64,000 bases of DNA from the NCBI RefSeq assembly GCF_020164745.1, contig NZ_JAIUGV010000009.1:186001-250000 (forward strand), given 5' to 3'. The DNA comes from Mesorhizobium sp. ES1-4. GTDB taxonomy: Bacteria > Pseudomonadota > Alphaproteobacteria > Rhizobiales > Rhizobiaceae. Below are positions 1 to 8,724 of the stretch, piece by piece; within the stretch, counting starts at the first letter, position 1, and each line of letters starts with the position of its first letter. The translations under genes and the position numbers were made by a program. Below the pieces are notes generated by a model. That model worked only from the letters and a program-made list of their open reading frames with translations. It had not been told where the DNA came from and did not search any database.

Positions 1-158
1 AGCCGCGGGATTATTACCTGCTTCCCCGTTTGGACATGCATACGGCCGTCTTGCGCCTCTGCGAGCACAACGGGCTGTCACTCGATGCATACCGTTTCGA
101 TACTCTCGAAACCCTTTATGCAATGTCGCAACGAACTCCTATAGAGGAGGCAGCGTGA
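1..158 (+). CDS. C-terminus of an unidentified protein, possibly a recombinase
   Basis: An open frame enters from the left edge (codons begin at position 3) and ends at a TGA at 156-158, overlapping the next start by four bases. About 51 residues are visible, including segments reading LPRLDMHTAVLRLCEHNGLS and LDAYRFDTLETLYAMSQRT. From memory, this type of ending (a PR.D.....LRL...NG..LD.YRF...... pattern) resembles the C-terminus of serine recombinase-family proteins that precede paired RepB-like genes in rhizobial islands. That match is recollection only, and the function is uncertain because no catalytic region is in the window. Confidence 0.5.
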   Translation, partial: PRDYYLLPRLDMHTAVLRLCEHNGLSLDAYRFDTLETLYAMSQRTPIEEAA

Positions 159-1051
159 TGACCGCAATGCCGGCGCAGCGGGTTGAGATGATCCCAGTCG
201 ATAGGATTGCGGTCGTCAATCCCAGGATACGCAACAAACGAGTCTTCAGAGATATCGTCGACAACATCTCTGAAATCGGCCTGAAAAGGCCGATTACAGT
301 CGCGCGCCGGCCCGAGGCGGGAGGACCGTATTACGATCTGGTTTGCGGACAGGGTAGGCTGGAGGCCTACAAGGCGCTTGGCCAACAGCAGGTCCCAGCT
401 CTTGTCGTCACTGCCGACCCCGAAGACTGTCTCGTAGCCAGCCTGGTGGAGAATTGCGCTCGGCGCAAACATCAAGCCATCGATCTTCTGAACGATATCG
501 GCAGAATGAAACAGCAAGGGCACCCGATACCTGACATTGCAAGGAAGACGGGACTTACGACGGAGTACGTTCATGCAGTGGTCAAGCTTCTTGAGAAGGG
601 TGAGCAGCGCCTTCTGCGAGCGGTTGAATCTGGCCAGATCCCCTTCAGCGTCGCGCTTGATATCGCGGAGGCGGATGACCAGGATATACAGAGCGCGCTA
701 CAGAATGCTTATGAGAAGAACCTACTTCGAGGACGAAAACTCCTTGCGGCGAAACGGCTTGTGGAGCAACGGCGCGTTCAGGGCAAGCGCCTGAAGAGCA
801 ACCCTCATTTGAAGCCAAGGAAGCTGTCGACCGATGCCCTCGTTCGCGCGTATCAACAGGACACTGATAGGAAACGCCTGCTGATCAGGCGTGCGCAGGC
901 AGCGAGCAACCGCCTCATTTTTATTGCTGAAGCCCTGCGAAGGCTGCTGCAAGACGAAGAGTTCCGGGACCTTCTCACCAACGAGGGGCTAACGAGCTTG
1001 CCCAAGAATTTGGCGAAGCGTCTAGATCGGTTAGAGGCATCAAATCCATGA
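155..1051 (+). CDS. ParB/RepB-like partition protein, first copy
   Basis: Encodes 298 residues from a GTG at 155; an in-frame ATG follows directly at 158, and GAGGAGG at 144-150 serves either start. Residues 8-100 form a ParB/Srx-type N-terminal domain: an IPVDRI.VVNPR opening, then LVCGQGRLEAYKALG, the GxxRxxA-like nucleotide-binding box, here in a variant form, followed by VENCARR. A helix-turn-helix segment follows around residues 120-145 (IPDIARKTGLTTEYVHAVV). The rest is helical and basic, as in plasmid RepB C-terminal families. No ParA partner is visible. Paired with the next gene through a four-base overlap, it probably acts in maintenance or regulation of the island rather than chromosome segregation. 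Confidence 0.85.
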   Translation: MMTAMPAQRVEMIPVDRIAVVNPRIRNKRVFRDIVDNISEIGLKRPITVARRPEAGGPYYDLVCGQGRLEAYKALGQQQVPALVVTADPEDCLVASLVENCARRKHQAIDLLNDIGRMKQQGHPIPDIARKTGLTTEYVHAVVKLLEKGEQRLLRAVESGQIPFSVALDIAEADDQDIQSALQNAYEKNLLRGRKLLAAKRLVEQRRVQGKRLKSNPHLKPRKLSTDALVRAYQQDTDRKRLLIRRAQAASNRLIFIAEALRRLLQDEEFRDLLTNEGLTSLPKNLAKRLDRLEASNP

Positions 1052-1938
1052 GCACAGCGGCAAAAACAGCTCTCGTGAAAATCGCGTTCGAAAAAGCGAG
1101 CCTGCGTATTTCGATCGATGAGATACTGCCTCTTAGGCAACTCACACCCTCGGTATTAAAGTCCGTGAAGTATGCCCAGATCGCTGCTTCCATTGCCGAG
1201 GTCGGCATCATCGAGCCGCCGGTGGTGGTCAGGGACAGCACTGACCGAAATCGATTCCACCTGCTTGACGGCCACATACGCGTAGACATCCTGCGAGCGC
1301 GTGGCGAGACCGAAGTCGTGTGCCTCGTGGCCACCGAAGACGAGGCGTTCACATACAACAAGCGCATCAGCCGGATTGCGATCATCCAAGAACACAAAAT
1401 GATCCTGAAGGCCATTGAGAAAGGCGTGTCTGAGGAACGGCTCGCGAGGGCATTGAACGTCAACATAACCAGCATCCGCCACAAACGCAGCCTGCTGGAG
1501 GGCATCTGTCCGGAAGTCGTGGACTTGCTTAAGGACAGACACGTGCCGATCAACACGTTCGGAGAGTTGAAAAAACTGAAATCGATCAGGCAAATCGAGG
1601 CAGCCGAGCTGATGATAGCAATGAACAAATACTCGATCAGCTACGCGAAATCCTTGGTGGCTGCCACACCTGAGAGCCAGCTGGTGCGAGGCAGCAAGAC
1701 GGTAAAGGGCCTAAGCCAGCAGCAGATCGACATGATGGAGGGCGAATCGGCCACGCTCGACCGAGAGTTCAAAGCGATTGAGCAGGATTACGGAAGCGAT
1801 CACTTGGACGTCATCCTCGCGACCGGGTATGTGGCCCGTCTACTCGAGAACGCGAAGGTGGTGCGGCACCTGGCACATCGTCATCCGGACATTCTCGCGG
1901 AGTTCCAAAAAATTGCCGAGGTCCAGAAGGCAGCGTGA
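1048..1938 (+). CDS. ParB/RepB-like partition protein, second copy
   Basis: Encodes 296 residues. Its ATG overlaps the preceding stop by four bases (ATGA), so the two genes are translationally coupled. The N-terminal ParB-like domain shows IIEPPVVVRDS, then HLLDGHIRVDILRARGE, where the box is DGHxRxxxLRxxG, the form common in ParB-like nuclease/CTPase domains. A helix-turn-helix follows around residues 125-150 (SEERLARALNVNITSIRHKR). The C-terminal half is long and helical, like the first copy but clearly diverged from it. Such tandem pairs occur in rhizobial mobile elements. I infer a heterodimeric or paired DNA-binding function; the exact role is unknown. Confidence 0.85.
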   Translation: MSTAAKTALVKIAFEKASLRISIDEILPLRQLTPSVLKSVKYAQIAASIAEVGIIEPPVVVRDSTDRNRFHLLDGHIRVDILRARGETEVVCLVATEDEAFTYNKRISRIAIIQEHKMILKAIEKGVSEERLARALNVNITSIRHKRSLLEGICPEVVDLLKDRHVPINTFGELKKLKSIRQIEAAELMIAMNKYSISYAKSLVAATPESQLVRGSKTVKGLSQQQIDMMEGESATLDREFKAIEQDYGSDHLDVILATGYVARLLENAKVVRHLAHRHPDILAEFQKIAEVQKAA

Positions 1939-2221
1939 CCTGGAGTGAACCGCGATAAACCCGGAGACCGCGGCGAGGATTGCAATCCTAGGGTCGAATG
2001 CAGGTGAATGCCGGCGGAAGCGCCCGATCTCACCTGGTCACCGACCAGCGCCCTAACATCGCGTCGGCTAGCCGGCTTGCATTATTTCCGCACATTCTTG
2101 GCGCCTCTCACGAGCAGCATTAGTGCTTTGTGTGTATAACAAGGGTTCGGATTCTCACGCTGCTTAAACCCTCTTGAAGATAACGCCTCGATGTGGTTGT
2201 CATCCAGCGGGGAGTGCTGGA

Positions 2222-4951
2222 ATGTCCTTGAAGAAACTACCATTTGTCAGTTCGGTGCAGTTGGCGCGGATTGACGAGAGCCACGTGATTCCGACTGCAT
2301 TGTTCTACGAAGGGAAAAAGCCGCATGTCGGTCGAGACGCGCGCGAACGTTGCACCTCTCCTGAACTGCTGATCGAAGATTTCAAGATCGAACTCGGCAA
2401 CAATGACCCAGACCGTTTGGTCAGCCGTTCCAGCTTGACTAATGTTCCGCGACGCACGCCGGTAGGGTTAGCCAAAGACTTCTTCGATGAGACACTAAAG
2501 AAGATAAACGGCTGGCTTGCTTCGCAAGGGTTGCCCGTCCCGACGCGGATTCTAATCGCCGAGCCTCTCTCCCTCGGGGGCTCTGAACTCGCAGACGAGT
2601 CATGGCTCTCTCATTATCGAAAATCCATCAAGAAGGCTCTTTACGGGAAATTCGAAGAGATTGACTTCATGCCGGAGCCCTTCGCGGTCTTCCAGTACTA
2701 TCGATATGGTCTACGCCATCCGGCTGTTGCGGAGCAAAGAAAGCACGTCGCACTGGTTCTTGATTTTGGTGGCGGAACTTTTGATGTTTCCGTGGTTGAA
2801 ACGACGAAAGCTGGCGACATCAGTGGCGGCGGGGTCAACTCACGGCCTCTAGGCGCGACCTCTATCCAGGTTGGAGGTTTCTTCATCAACAGGATACTGG
2901 CCGAGGACCTATTATTCTCGGTAATAGGACCTCGCGTAGAAAAATCCAAGGTGCGGAAGGCGCTCACCTTCTTCTATGAGCACAAGAATGCCGATGAAGA
3001 AGAAATGGGTGAGTGGAGCGAGGAGAAGAGGGCGTTCTTCAAGCACATGAAGGTATTGCTTCAGGAGGTTGAGCGCGCGAAGATTGCGATTTGTAACAGT
3101 ATTGCAAATTGGAGTATTTCGGCGGACTTGTCTGGGATAGCTCCCTATCCTATTTCAATTCCGGTAGATCCGTTCGATGGGCGGTCAGCTCGTGGGAACA
3201 AGAGGCTAGATGCTGCCAGAATACAGAAATTTTACACGGATCGGGTGTGGGCAGAAAAGCTTCGAGATGCGGTATCTCGAACAATTGATAGATCAAAGGA
3301 TGCCCTAGCCGGGCAAGATATTTCGGTCGTTTTGCTATCGGGAGGATCGTCAAACATCCGATGGCTTCGATCTCTGCTTGAACGAGATCTGAAGTCTCAA
3401 CTTATTAATGCTCAGATATTGGAGCTAAACGAAAATTTTGCAGAAATAGTGGCGAAGGGCCTCGCGACTGAATGCGCGCGCCGGTACTACACTGGCGGCC
3501 AAGGTGATTTTCGTGCTGTAACCTATAATCGCCTTTGCTTGCTCCTCAGACCTGATGAAGGAGAGCTCGAGAGAAAGCGCTTTAGACCAGTCAGCGAAAA
3601 CCTAAAAGATGACGGGCGCGAGCCAAAGGAATATGACGAGGCGGTATTGCTTCCCGCAGCGAGTAGCCTGCGGGGGCTTATGGGCCAACCTTTGCGCTGG
3701 AAGGTCCGCCTTTCCAAACCGCCCAAGCACAACTTGAATTACTATTTCATGCGGTCGTCTTTCGACCCCGATGACTTGGAATCGCGCCATAATATTGTAG
3801 AAACTAAGGTGCAAACTCCACGGGGTGCCGTATTCCAGCAAGGGATCGAAATCGAGTTGGTCGTGCGGGAGGACGGCACAGCTGAGCCGCGCTTTTTTTA
3901 TGGGAAGGACAATCTGAGAGACGGAAGCAGTGCCGTTGGCAATCCATTTTTCATGGACATGACGTTTGCTGCCGAAGAAGTACAAGGGGAAACATATCTC
4001 GGCTTTGATTTTGGAACGAGCACGTCAGCCTGTTCATTCGTGAGCAGTGCTGACATCCAGTGGATTGAAGAGCGATCAAAAAGCGCCAATTGGCTTGAGC
4101 TAGCCGAGCTTGTGAGTGAGCTGCCCTATCCCGCAGCAGCACCGTTGGCCAGGTATATGTCCGAGAAGGATGCACTCCGGCGGCTTGACCGAGGTAGAGA
4201 AGCGGTCGAAGCAATGCTGACGTTATCAGCCTACTTGGTCCTGGCAGAACACTGTACCTTAGCGAAGGTGAACAGCTCGCATTTTAAGGGGATGGGACAT
4301 CGATCGGCAGGTCCCCTTTGGGCAATTCTTAAGAATTGCCTTAAGACCGCACGCACCGATCTGCCCTATTGTTCAGCGTTGCTGCCCTTAACCCAAAAGC
4401 ACTTGCCCACAATAAACCAGTGGATTGATCAGATTGCCAATTCAAAACATGGACGTAGCTCAAACGTAGACTATGTGAGCTTCTTGGGTCTGCTGGGTAA
4501 CGTTATTGCCAAGGCGTTTAGCGACAGTTGTCTAGGCGTGTTCGAGGGAGTAACCCCGAAAAGATTTAGCCAGGGAAGTTTCAAAGGGCTGTTCCGAGAG
4601 TTGCGAGGTCCATCACAGACGTTCATTCATGTACATGAATACGAGGGTCTCATCCCGTTCTCTAATGAGGATGTCTATGTTGCCAACCCGAAGGATGGAA
4701 CGGCGATCAACCTTGCCCCATGGTATCTTTGGGGGCTAAACGCTTCCGGTCACCACAGTGAGATCGACCTCTTCGAGTATGACACCTCCAAACCAAATGG
4801 GTTTATTTTCAAATCCGTTCAGCCGGGCGGTGAGTTCATAATTTCGCCAGGCGGGCAGCTGGGAGAGACGGCAGCATTCATATCCGCAATGCGGGAGCGC
4901 GAGCAGCATAGAGGTTTGTTGCGAGGCTTGGCCTTTTCCGGTTTGGACTAA
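2222..4951 (+). CDS. Hsp70-like ATPase with a C-terminally relocated phosphate-1 motif
   Basis: Encodes 909 residues from ATG 2222, preceded by GGGGAG; an upstream TTG at 2174 is possible but has no ribosome site. Residues 10-160 resemble the part of Hsp70 that follows the first phosphate motif (VIPTALFYEG, VGRDAR). Phosphate-2 is LVLDFGGGTFDVSVVE (Asp181) and the adenosine motif is VVLLSGGSS (369-377). The normal N-terminal DLGTT is absent. Instead YLGFDFGTSTSACSF appears at about 592-606, after a 200-residue insert, followed by about 300 residues of unknown fold. The order is therefore permuted relative to DnaK. It sits directly upstream of a nuclease-like gene in a defence island, suggesting an ATP-dependent sensor or remodeller. 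No peptide-binding domain is recognisable. The local sequence is more AT-rich than the surroundings. Confidence 0.8.
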   Translation: MSLKKLPFVSSVQLARIDESHVIPTALFYEGKKPHVGRDARERCTSPELLIEDFKIELGNNDPDRLVSRSSLTNVPRRTPVGLAKDFFDETLKKINGWLASQGLPVPTRILIAEPLSLGGSELADESWLSHYRKSIKKALYGKFEEIDFMPEPFAVFQYYRYGLRHPAVAEQRKHVALVLDFGGGTFDVSVVETTKAGDISGGGVNSRPLGATSIQVGGFFINRILAEDLLFSVIGPRVEKSKVRKALTFFYEHKNADEEEMGEWSEEKRAFFKHMKVLLQEVERAKIAICNSIANWSISADLSGIAPYPISIPVDPFDGRSARGNKRLDAARIQKFYTDRVWAEKLRDAVSRTIDRSKDALAGQDISVVLLSGGSSNIRWLRSLLERDLKSQLINAQILELNENFAEIVAKGLATECARRYYTGGQGDFRAVTYNRLCLLLRPDEGELERKRFRPVSENLKDDGREPKEYDEAVLLPAASSLRGLMGQPLRWKVRLSKPPKHNLNYYFMRSSFDPDDLESRHNIVETKVQTPRGAVFQQGIEIELVVREDGTAEPRFFYGKDNLRDGSSAVGNPFFMDMTFAAEEVQGETYLGFDFGTSTSACSFVSSADIQWIEERSKSANWLELAELVSELPYPAAAPLARYMSEKDALRRLDRGREAVEAMLTLSAYLVLAEHCTLAKVNSSHFKGMGHRSAGPLWAILKNCLKTARTDLPYCSALLPLTQKHLPTINQWIDQIANSKHGRSSNVDYVSFLGLLGNVIAKAFSDSCLGVFEGVTPKRFSQGSFKGLFRELRGPSQTFIHVHEYEGLIPFSNEDVYVANPKDGTAINLAPWYLWGLNASGHHSEIDLFEYDTSKPNGFIFKSVQPGGEFIISPGGQLGETAAFISAMREREQHRGLLRGLAFSGLD

Positions 4952-5094
4952 CGGTACAACTAGGGGTTGGCCGCCAAGTTGCCTGCTCAGAGCCTCGCTC
5001 AGCGCGAACAATTTTTACATTCTCTAGAAACTTAAAGGCACACCAAGCAAATCGTGGCGTCCGGTTTCGGAACGTTTGATCAAAAGAGGGTAAT

Positions 5095-7338
5095 GTGGCT
5101 CTATTTACAACTACGGCGTATCCAATGTCTTCCTTAGTGGAAGATATCGAGTACGGAAAAATCGGATTGCCGGATATCCAGCGCCCGTTTGTCTGGCCAA
5201 ACAAGAATGTAAGGAATCTTTTCGACTCTCTTTATCGGGGCTATCCTGTGGGATACCTGCTTTTCTGGGAAACGGGTGCAGAAAGCACGGCGAAGACAAT
5301 TGGCAGCAAAGAGCACCATAACGCCCCTTCGCTTGCAATCGTCGACGGGCAGCAGCGGCTGACATCGTTGTTCGCCGTTGTTAAGGGCCGAGAAGTCCTC
5401 AGATCAAATTTCAACAAGGAGCGAATCCGAATCGCCTTTAATCCGCTTCAGGAGCGCTTCGATGTGTCTGATGCATCAATCCTGAAGGACAAGGCATACA
5501 TCCCCGATATCTCGATACTCTGGGAGCCTGGATTCGATATTTTTGTGTTCGCCGATGCGTTCATCGCAGATCTCACCTCCGTTCGCGAACTCACCACCAC
5601 CGAAATCGGAAAAGCCAAGTCAGCTATCAGCAAGTTGCAGGGTTTGCCCCAGTACTCGTTCACCACGCTGACGCTCAAAGCGTCGGTCAATGCCGAGATG
5701 GTTGCCGAGGTCTTTGTCCGCATAAATGGCGAAGGCAAGAAGCTCAACCAATCCGATTTCATTATGACTCTTATGTCTGTCTTCTGGGATAAGGGTCGGG
5801 CCGAGTTGGAAGACTTCGCCCAGGCGGCTTCAGTTGGAGGCCAGGCTAAGCCTTCTGGGTTTAACCATTTCTTGAAGCCCTCTCCGGACCAGCTACTGCG
5901 AGCAACGGTCGGACTGGGTTTGAAACGAGCCCGACTGCAAAACGTCTACAGCGTCCTGCGCGGGCGCGACGCAGTGACTGGCGAGGTTGATATCGAAAAG
6001 CGTGATGCACAGTTTGCGCTTTTGACTGAGGCGCAGGCAAGATCACTCAATCTTACTAACTGGCACCACTTTCTCGGCGCGCTGACGTTAGCCGGTTATC
6101 GGCACGAGGGGATGATCTCGTCCGAAACTGCAATTATCTACTCCTACGTTCTGTATTTGATCGGGCTGGTCGATCACTCGCTGGATAAGCAGGAGTTACG
6201 GCAAGCCATCGCCGAGTTCTTCTTTATGGCATCTTTGACTGGGCGGTATACCAGTAGCCCGGAGACGAAATTTGATTTCGACTTGGCCCAATTGCGCGGG
6301 ATCCCCGATGGACCAGCCTATCTGGCCAAGCTGCGCGAGATATGTTCCACGACCCTTACTAGCGACTACTGGACCATCACCCTGCCGAGCGACCTTGCCA
6401 CGTCTGCTTCCCGGAGTCCGTCGCGCTTTGCCTACCAGGCTTCGCTTATCCTTTTGGGTGCCCGAGCACTATATAGCCCCCTCAAGATTACGGACATGAT
6501 TGACCCGTCCCTGAAAGGACCGAAGGCCACCTTCGAGCAGCACCATCTATTTCCACGCGGGTACCTGACGAAGATAGCGATTACGGACCTGCGACAAGTC
6601 AACCAGATAGCCAACTTTGCCTTGGTGGAATGGCCAGACAACTTGAAGATTAGTGACCAGCCGCCATCGGCCTACGCTCCTACACTCCACGCCGCGCTGT
6701 CGCCCAAGGACCGTCCTGACATGATGCGCTGGCACGCCTTGCCGGCGAACTGGTGGGAGATGGAGTATCAACATTTTCTCCGTGAGCGACGGGGCCTGAT
6801 GGCCCAGCTTGTTCACGAGGCGCACCGCAGACTCTGCGGCGATGTCGAGCCAGAAGCGCCCGTCAGGGTCTCGATTGAGGCATTGTTGGCCAATGGCGAA
6901 ACCGATGCCGTTGAATTTAAGTCGACCTTGCGGACCAATCTTCACACTGGTCAGGTGGATGATAAGATGCACCTGGCGTCGCTTAAAACCATTGCGGGCT
7001 TTCTCAACGCCAAGGGCGGTACGCTGATGATTGGCGTCGGCGACGATGGCAAGGTTGTTGGCTTGAATCCCGATGGCTTCGCTAACGAGGACAAGATGGC
7101 GTTGCACCTCGTCAATTTGATTCGCGACCGGATTGGAGAACTGTTCCTGCCTTACATCCATCCACATTTTGATGAGCAGGACGGCGCGCGAGTGATGGTC
7201 GTGCAGTGTGAGGCTGGGCCGAAGGCCGCTTTCATCAAGGACGGGCCGGCGCATAGGTTCTTCGTCCGTGGTGCTAACGCTACCGCCGAGCTTTCCGGTA
7301 ATTCTGTGACTGATTATGTAAAAGCACGGTTTCGCTGA
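5095..7338 (+). CDS. DUF262/HNH (GmrSD-like) protein fused to a Schlafen AlbA_2 domain
   Basis: Encodes 747 residues from GTG 5095 with an AGAGGG site just upstream. Residues 1-230 are a DUF262 (ParB-fold NTPase-like) domain: YGKIGLPDIQRPFVW, then AIVDGQQRLTSLFAV, the diagnostic DGQQR box, and VFVRINGEGKKL. Around residues 480-530 an HNH-like nuclease segment reads FEQHHLFPRGYL followed by an asparagine-rich NQIANFALVEW, as in the DUF1524 half of GmrSD type IV restriction enzymes. Residues 600-745 form an AlbA_2/Schlafen-type domain (DAVEFKSTLR, IAGFLNAKGGTLMIGVGDDG). DUF262 plus HNH proteins restrict modified DNA. The added AlbA_2 tail is unusual and may bind nucleic acid. It lies 143 bp downstream of the Hsp70-like gene on the same strand. 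Confidence 0.85.
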   Translation: MALFTTTAYPMSSLVEDIEYGKIGLPDIQRPFVWPNKNVRNLFDSLYRGYPVGYLLFWETGAESTAKTIGSKEHHNAPSLAIVDGQQRLTSLFAVVKGREVLRSNFNKERIRIAFNPLQERFDVSDASILKDKAYIPDISILWEPGFDIFVFADAFIADLTSVRELTTTEIGKAKSAISKLQGLPQYSFTTLTLKASVNAEMVAEVFVRINGEGKKLNQSDFIMTLMSVFWDKGRAELEDFAQAASVGGQAKPSGFNHFLKPSPDQLLRATVGLGLKRARLQNVYSVLRGRDAVTGEVDIEKRDAQFALLTEAQARSLNLTNWHHFLGALTLAGYRHEGMISSETAIIYSYVLYLIGLVDHSLDKQELRQAIAEFFFMASLTGRYTSSPETKFDFDLAQLRGIPDGPAYLAKLREICSTTLTSDYWTITLPSDLATSASRSPSRFAYQASLILLGARALYSPLKITDMIDPSLKGPKATFEQHHLFPRGYLTKIAITDLRQVNQIANFALVEWPDNLKISDQPPSAYAPTLHAALSPKDRPDMMRWHALPANWWEMEYQHFLRERRGLMAQLVHEAHRRLCGDVEPEAPVRVSIEALLANGETDAVEFKSTLRTNLHTGQVDDKMHLASLKTIAGFLNAKGGTLMIGVGDDGKVVGLNPDGFANEDKMALHLVNLIRDRIGELFLPYIHPHFDEQDGARVMVVQCEAGPKAAFIKDGPAHRFFVRGANATAELSGNSVTDYVKARFR

Positions 7339-7358
7339 CGCTAACCCGACGATCGAAT

Positions 7359-7386
7359 CCAGTCACGACCGCAAGGTCGTGACTGG
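7359..7386 (+). terminator. Perfect 12-bp hairpin with a GCAA tetraloop
   Basis: CCAGTCACGACC and GGTCGTGACTGG pair perfectly around GCAA, a stable GNRA loop, 21 bp after the DUF262 gene stop. There is no U-tract, so if it terminates transcription it is not a canonical intrinsic terminator; it could also stabilise mRNA 3' ends. It separates the Hsp70/DUF262 pair from the methyltransferase block. Confidence 0.6.
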
Positions 7387-7464
7387 AGTATTGAGCTGGC
7401 CGATTTTACTCGAGTGGAGATGGGATGCATGTTATAGGCTTGGCTGAAACCGCTCCCTCCCTTC

Positions 7465-8724
7465 GTGGGTCAGTCGATAAAAGTGTATTCGAAATCAATC
7501 ATCGACGGGCAAGCGCAAGCGCCCTGTGCGGGAGTTAACCCGCATTGCGCCTTGGCTAAGCCTGCCACAAAGCAGATGGCGGTTGTCGGGCTTTTTGCCG
7601 GTGTCGGGGGATTAGAGCAGGGCTTCCATAGCCAAGGCCATCAGAGCGTCCTTTTGTGCGACGTCGATCCGCGTGCACGCGAGATCCTCGCGCTGCGCTT
7701 CCCGAGAGCGGCCCTGGTCGACGATGTCCGGGCTTTAAGGTCTCTGCCGAACTGCGATGTCTTGACCGCCGGCTTCCCTTGTCAAGATCTAAGTCAGGTG
7801 GGCCGCCGCAGGGGCATTTCCGGTCCCAACTCCGGTCTAATCGATGTCGTGCTGAACCTGCTCGCCAAAGCCAAGCCAGGGCCGACCTGGCTTGTCCTTG
7901 AGAATGTTCCATTTATGCTGAGTCTTGATAGTGGCCGTGCGATTAATCGGATTGTGACGGCTTTGGAGGCGATGGGGTTTGCCTGGGCATATCGCACGGT
8001 CGATGCGCGCGCGTTTGGGCTCCCGCAACGCCGGCGTCGTGTGGTGATCTTAGCGTCACGAATGAAGGATCCTCGTCCGGCTCTCCTCGGCGTCGATGCC
8101 GCAGCCCCGCAGCCTGACGAGCGCGGTTCCCACGCCTGCGGCTTCTACTGGACAGAAGGCAATACTGGCCTAGGGTGGGCCATCGATGCCACCCCGCCTC
8201 TTAAAGGGGGCTCGGCACTAAATATCCCATCGCCGCCGGCAATATGGTTTCCTCTTCGGCGGCTAATCGCCGTGCCCACGATCGAGGATGCTGAACGCCT
8301 GCAAGGCTTCGAAGCGGGTTGGACGCACGTCCCGGGCGAGGATGCCCAACGTGCACGCCAGCGTTGGCGGCTGGTTGGCAATGCCGTCAGCGTGCCGTTT
8401 GCCGGCTGGGTCGCCAGACGGCTGATGACAATGGACGGCTATGACGCCGACGGTGATCCCGATCTCGCCGATCAAGCGCGATGGCCGGGCGCCGCTTGGG
8501 GCATGGACGGCCGCAGGGGCAAAGCGTCGGTGTCGGAATGGCCCGAGATGGCAACGCAACAGCATCTAGCGACATTTCTGACGCACGGCGTAAAGGCGCT
8601 GTCCCGAAGGGCGACCGCCGGTTTCCTTTCCCGCCTTGAGCGAAGCAAGCTCCGTTACGAGGAGGCTTTTCGCCTGGACTTAACTCACCATATCGAGATG
8701 CATGACGAGGCCGAAGCATCCTAA
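7465..8724 (+). CDS. druM: DNA (cytosine-5) methyltransferase, DruM-like
   Basis: Encodes up to 419 residues from GTG 7465; no start has a good ribosome site, and ATG 7576, just before motif I, is a realistic alternative. The m5C methyltransferase motifs appear in order: I (VVGLFAGVGGLEQGF), IV with the catalytic Cys (TAGFPCQDLSQVG), VI (WLVLENVP), VIII (QRRRRVVIL), IX/X (QRWRLVGNAVSVPFAGWVA). The target-recognition region between VIII and IX is short. A tail of about 90 residues after motif X is unusual. It presumably marks self DNA. It heads the block ending in the giant DUF1998-type helicase, matching the DruM position of type II Druantia. Its 3' end overlaps the Vsr gene by 23 bases. Confidence 0.85.
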   Translation: MGQSIKVYSKSIIDGQAQAPCAGVNPHCALAKPATKQMAVVGLFAGVGGLEQGFHSQGHQSVLLCDVDPRAREILALRFPRAALVDDVRALRSLPNCDVLTAGFPCQDLSQVGRRRGISGPNSGLIDVVLNLLAKAKPGPTWLVLENVPFMLSLDSGRAINRIVTALEAMGFAWAYRTVDARAFGLPQRRRRVVILASRMKDPRPALLGVDAAAPQPDERGSHACGFYWTEGNTGLGWAIDATPPLKGGSALNIPSPPAIWFPLRRLIAVPTIEDAERLQGFEAGWTHVPGEDAQRARQRWRLVGNAVSVPFAGWVARRLMTMDGYDADGDPDLADQARWPGAAWGMDGRRGKASVSEWPEMATQQHLATFLTHGVKALSRRATAGFLSRLERSKLRYEEAFRLDLTHHIEMHDEAEAS

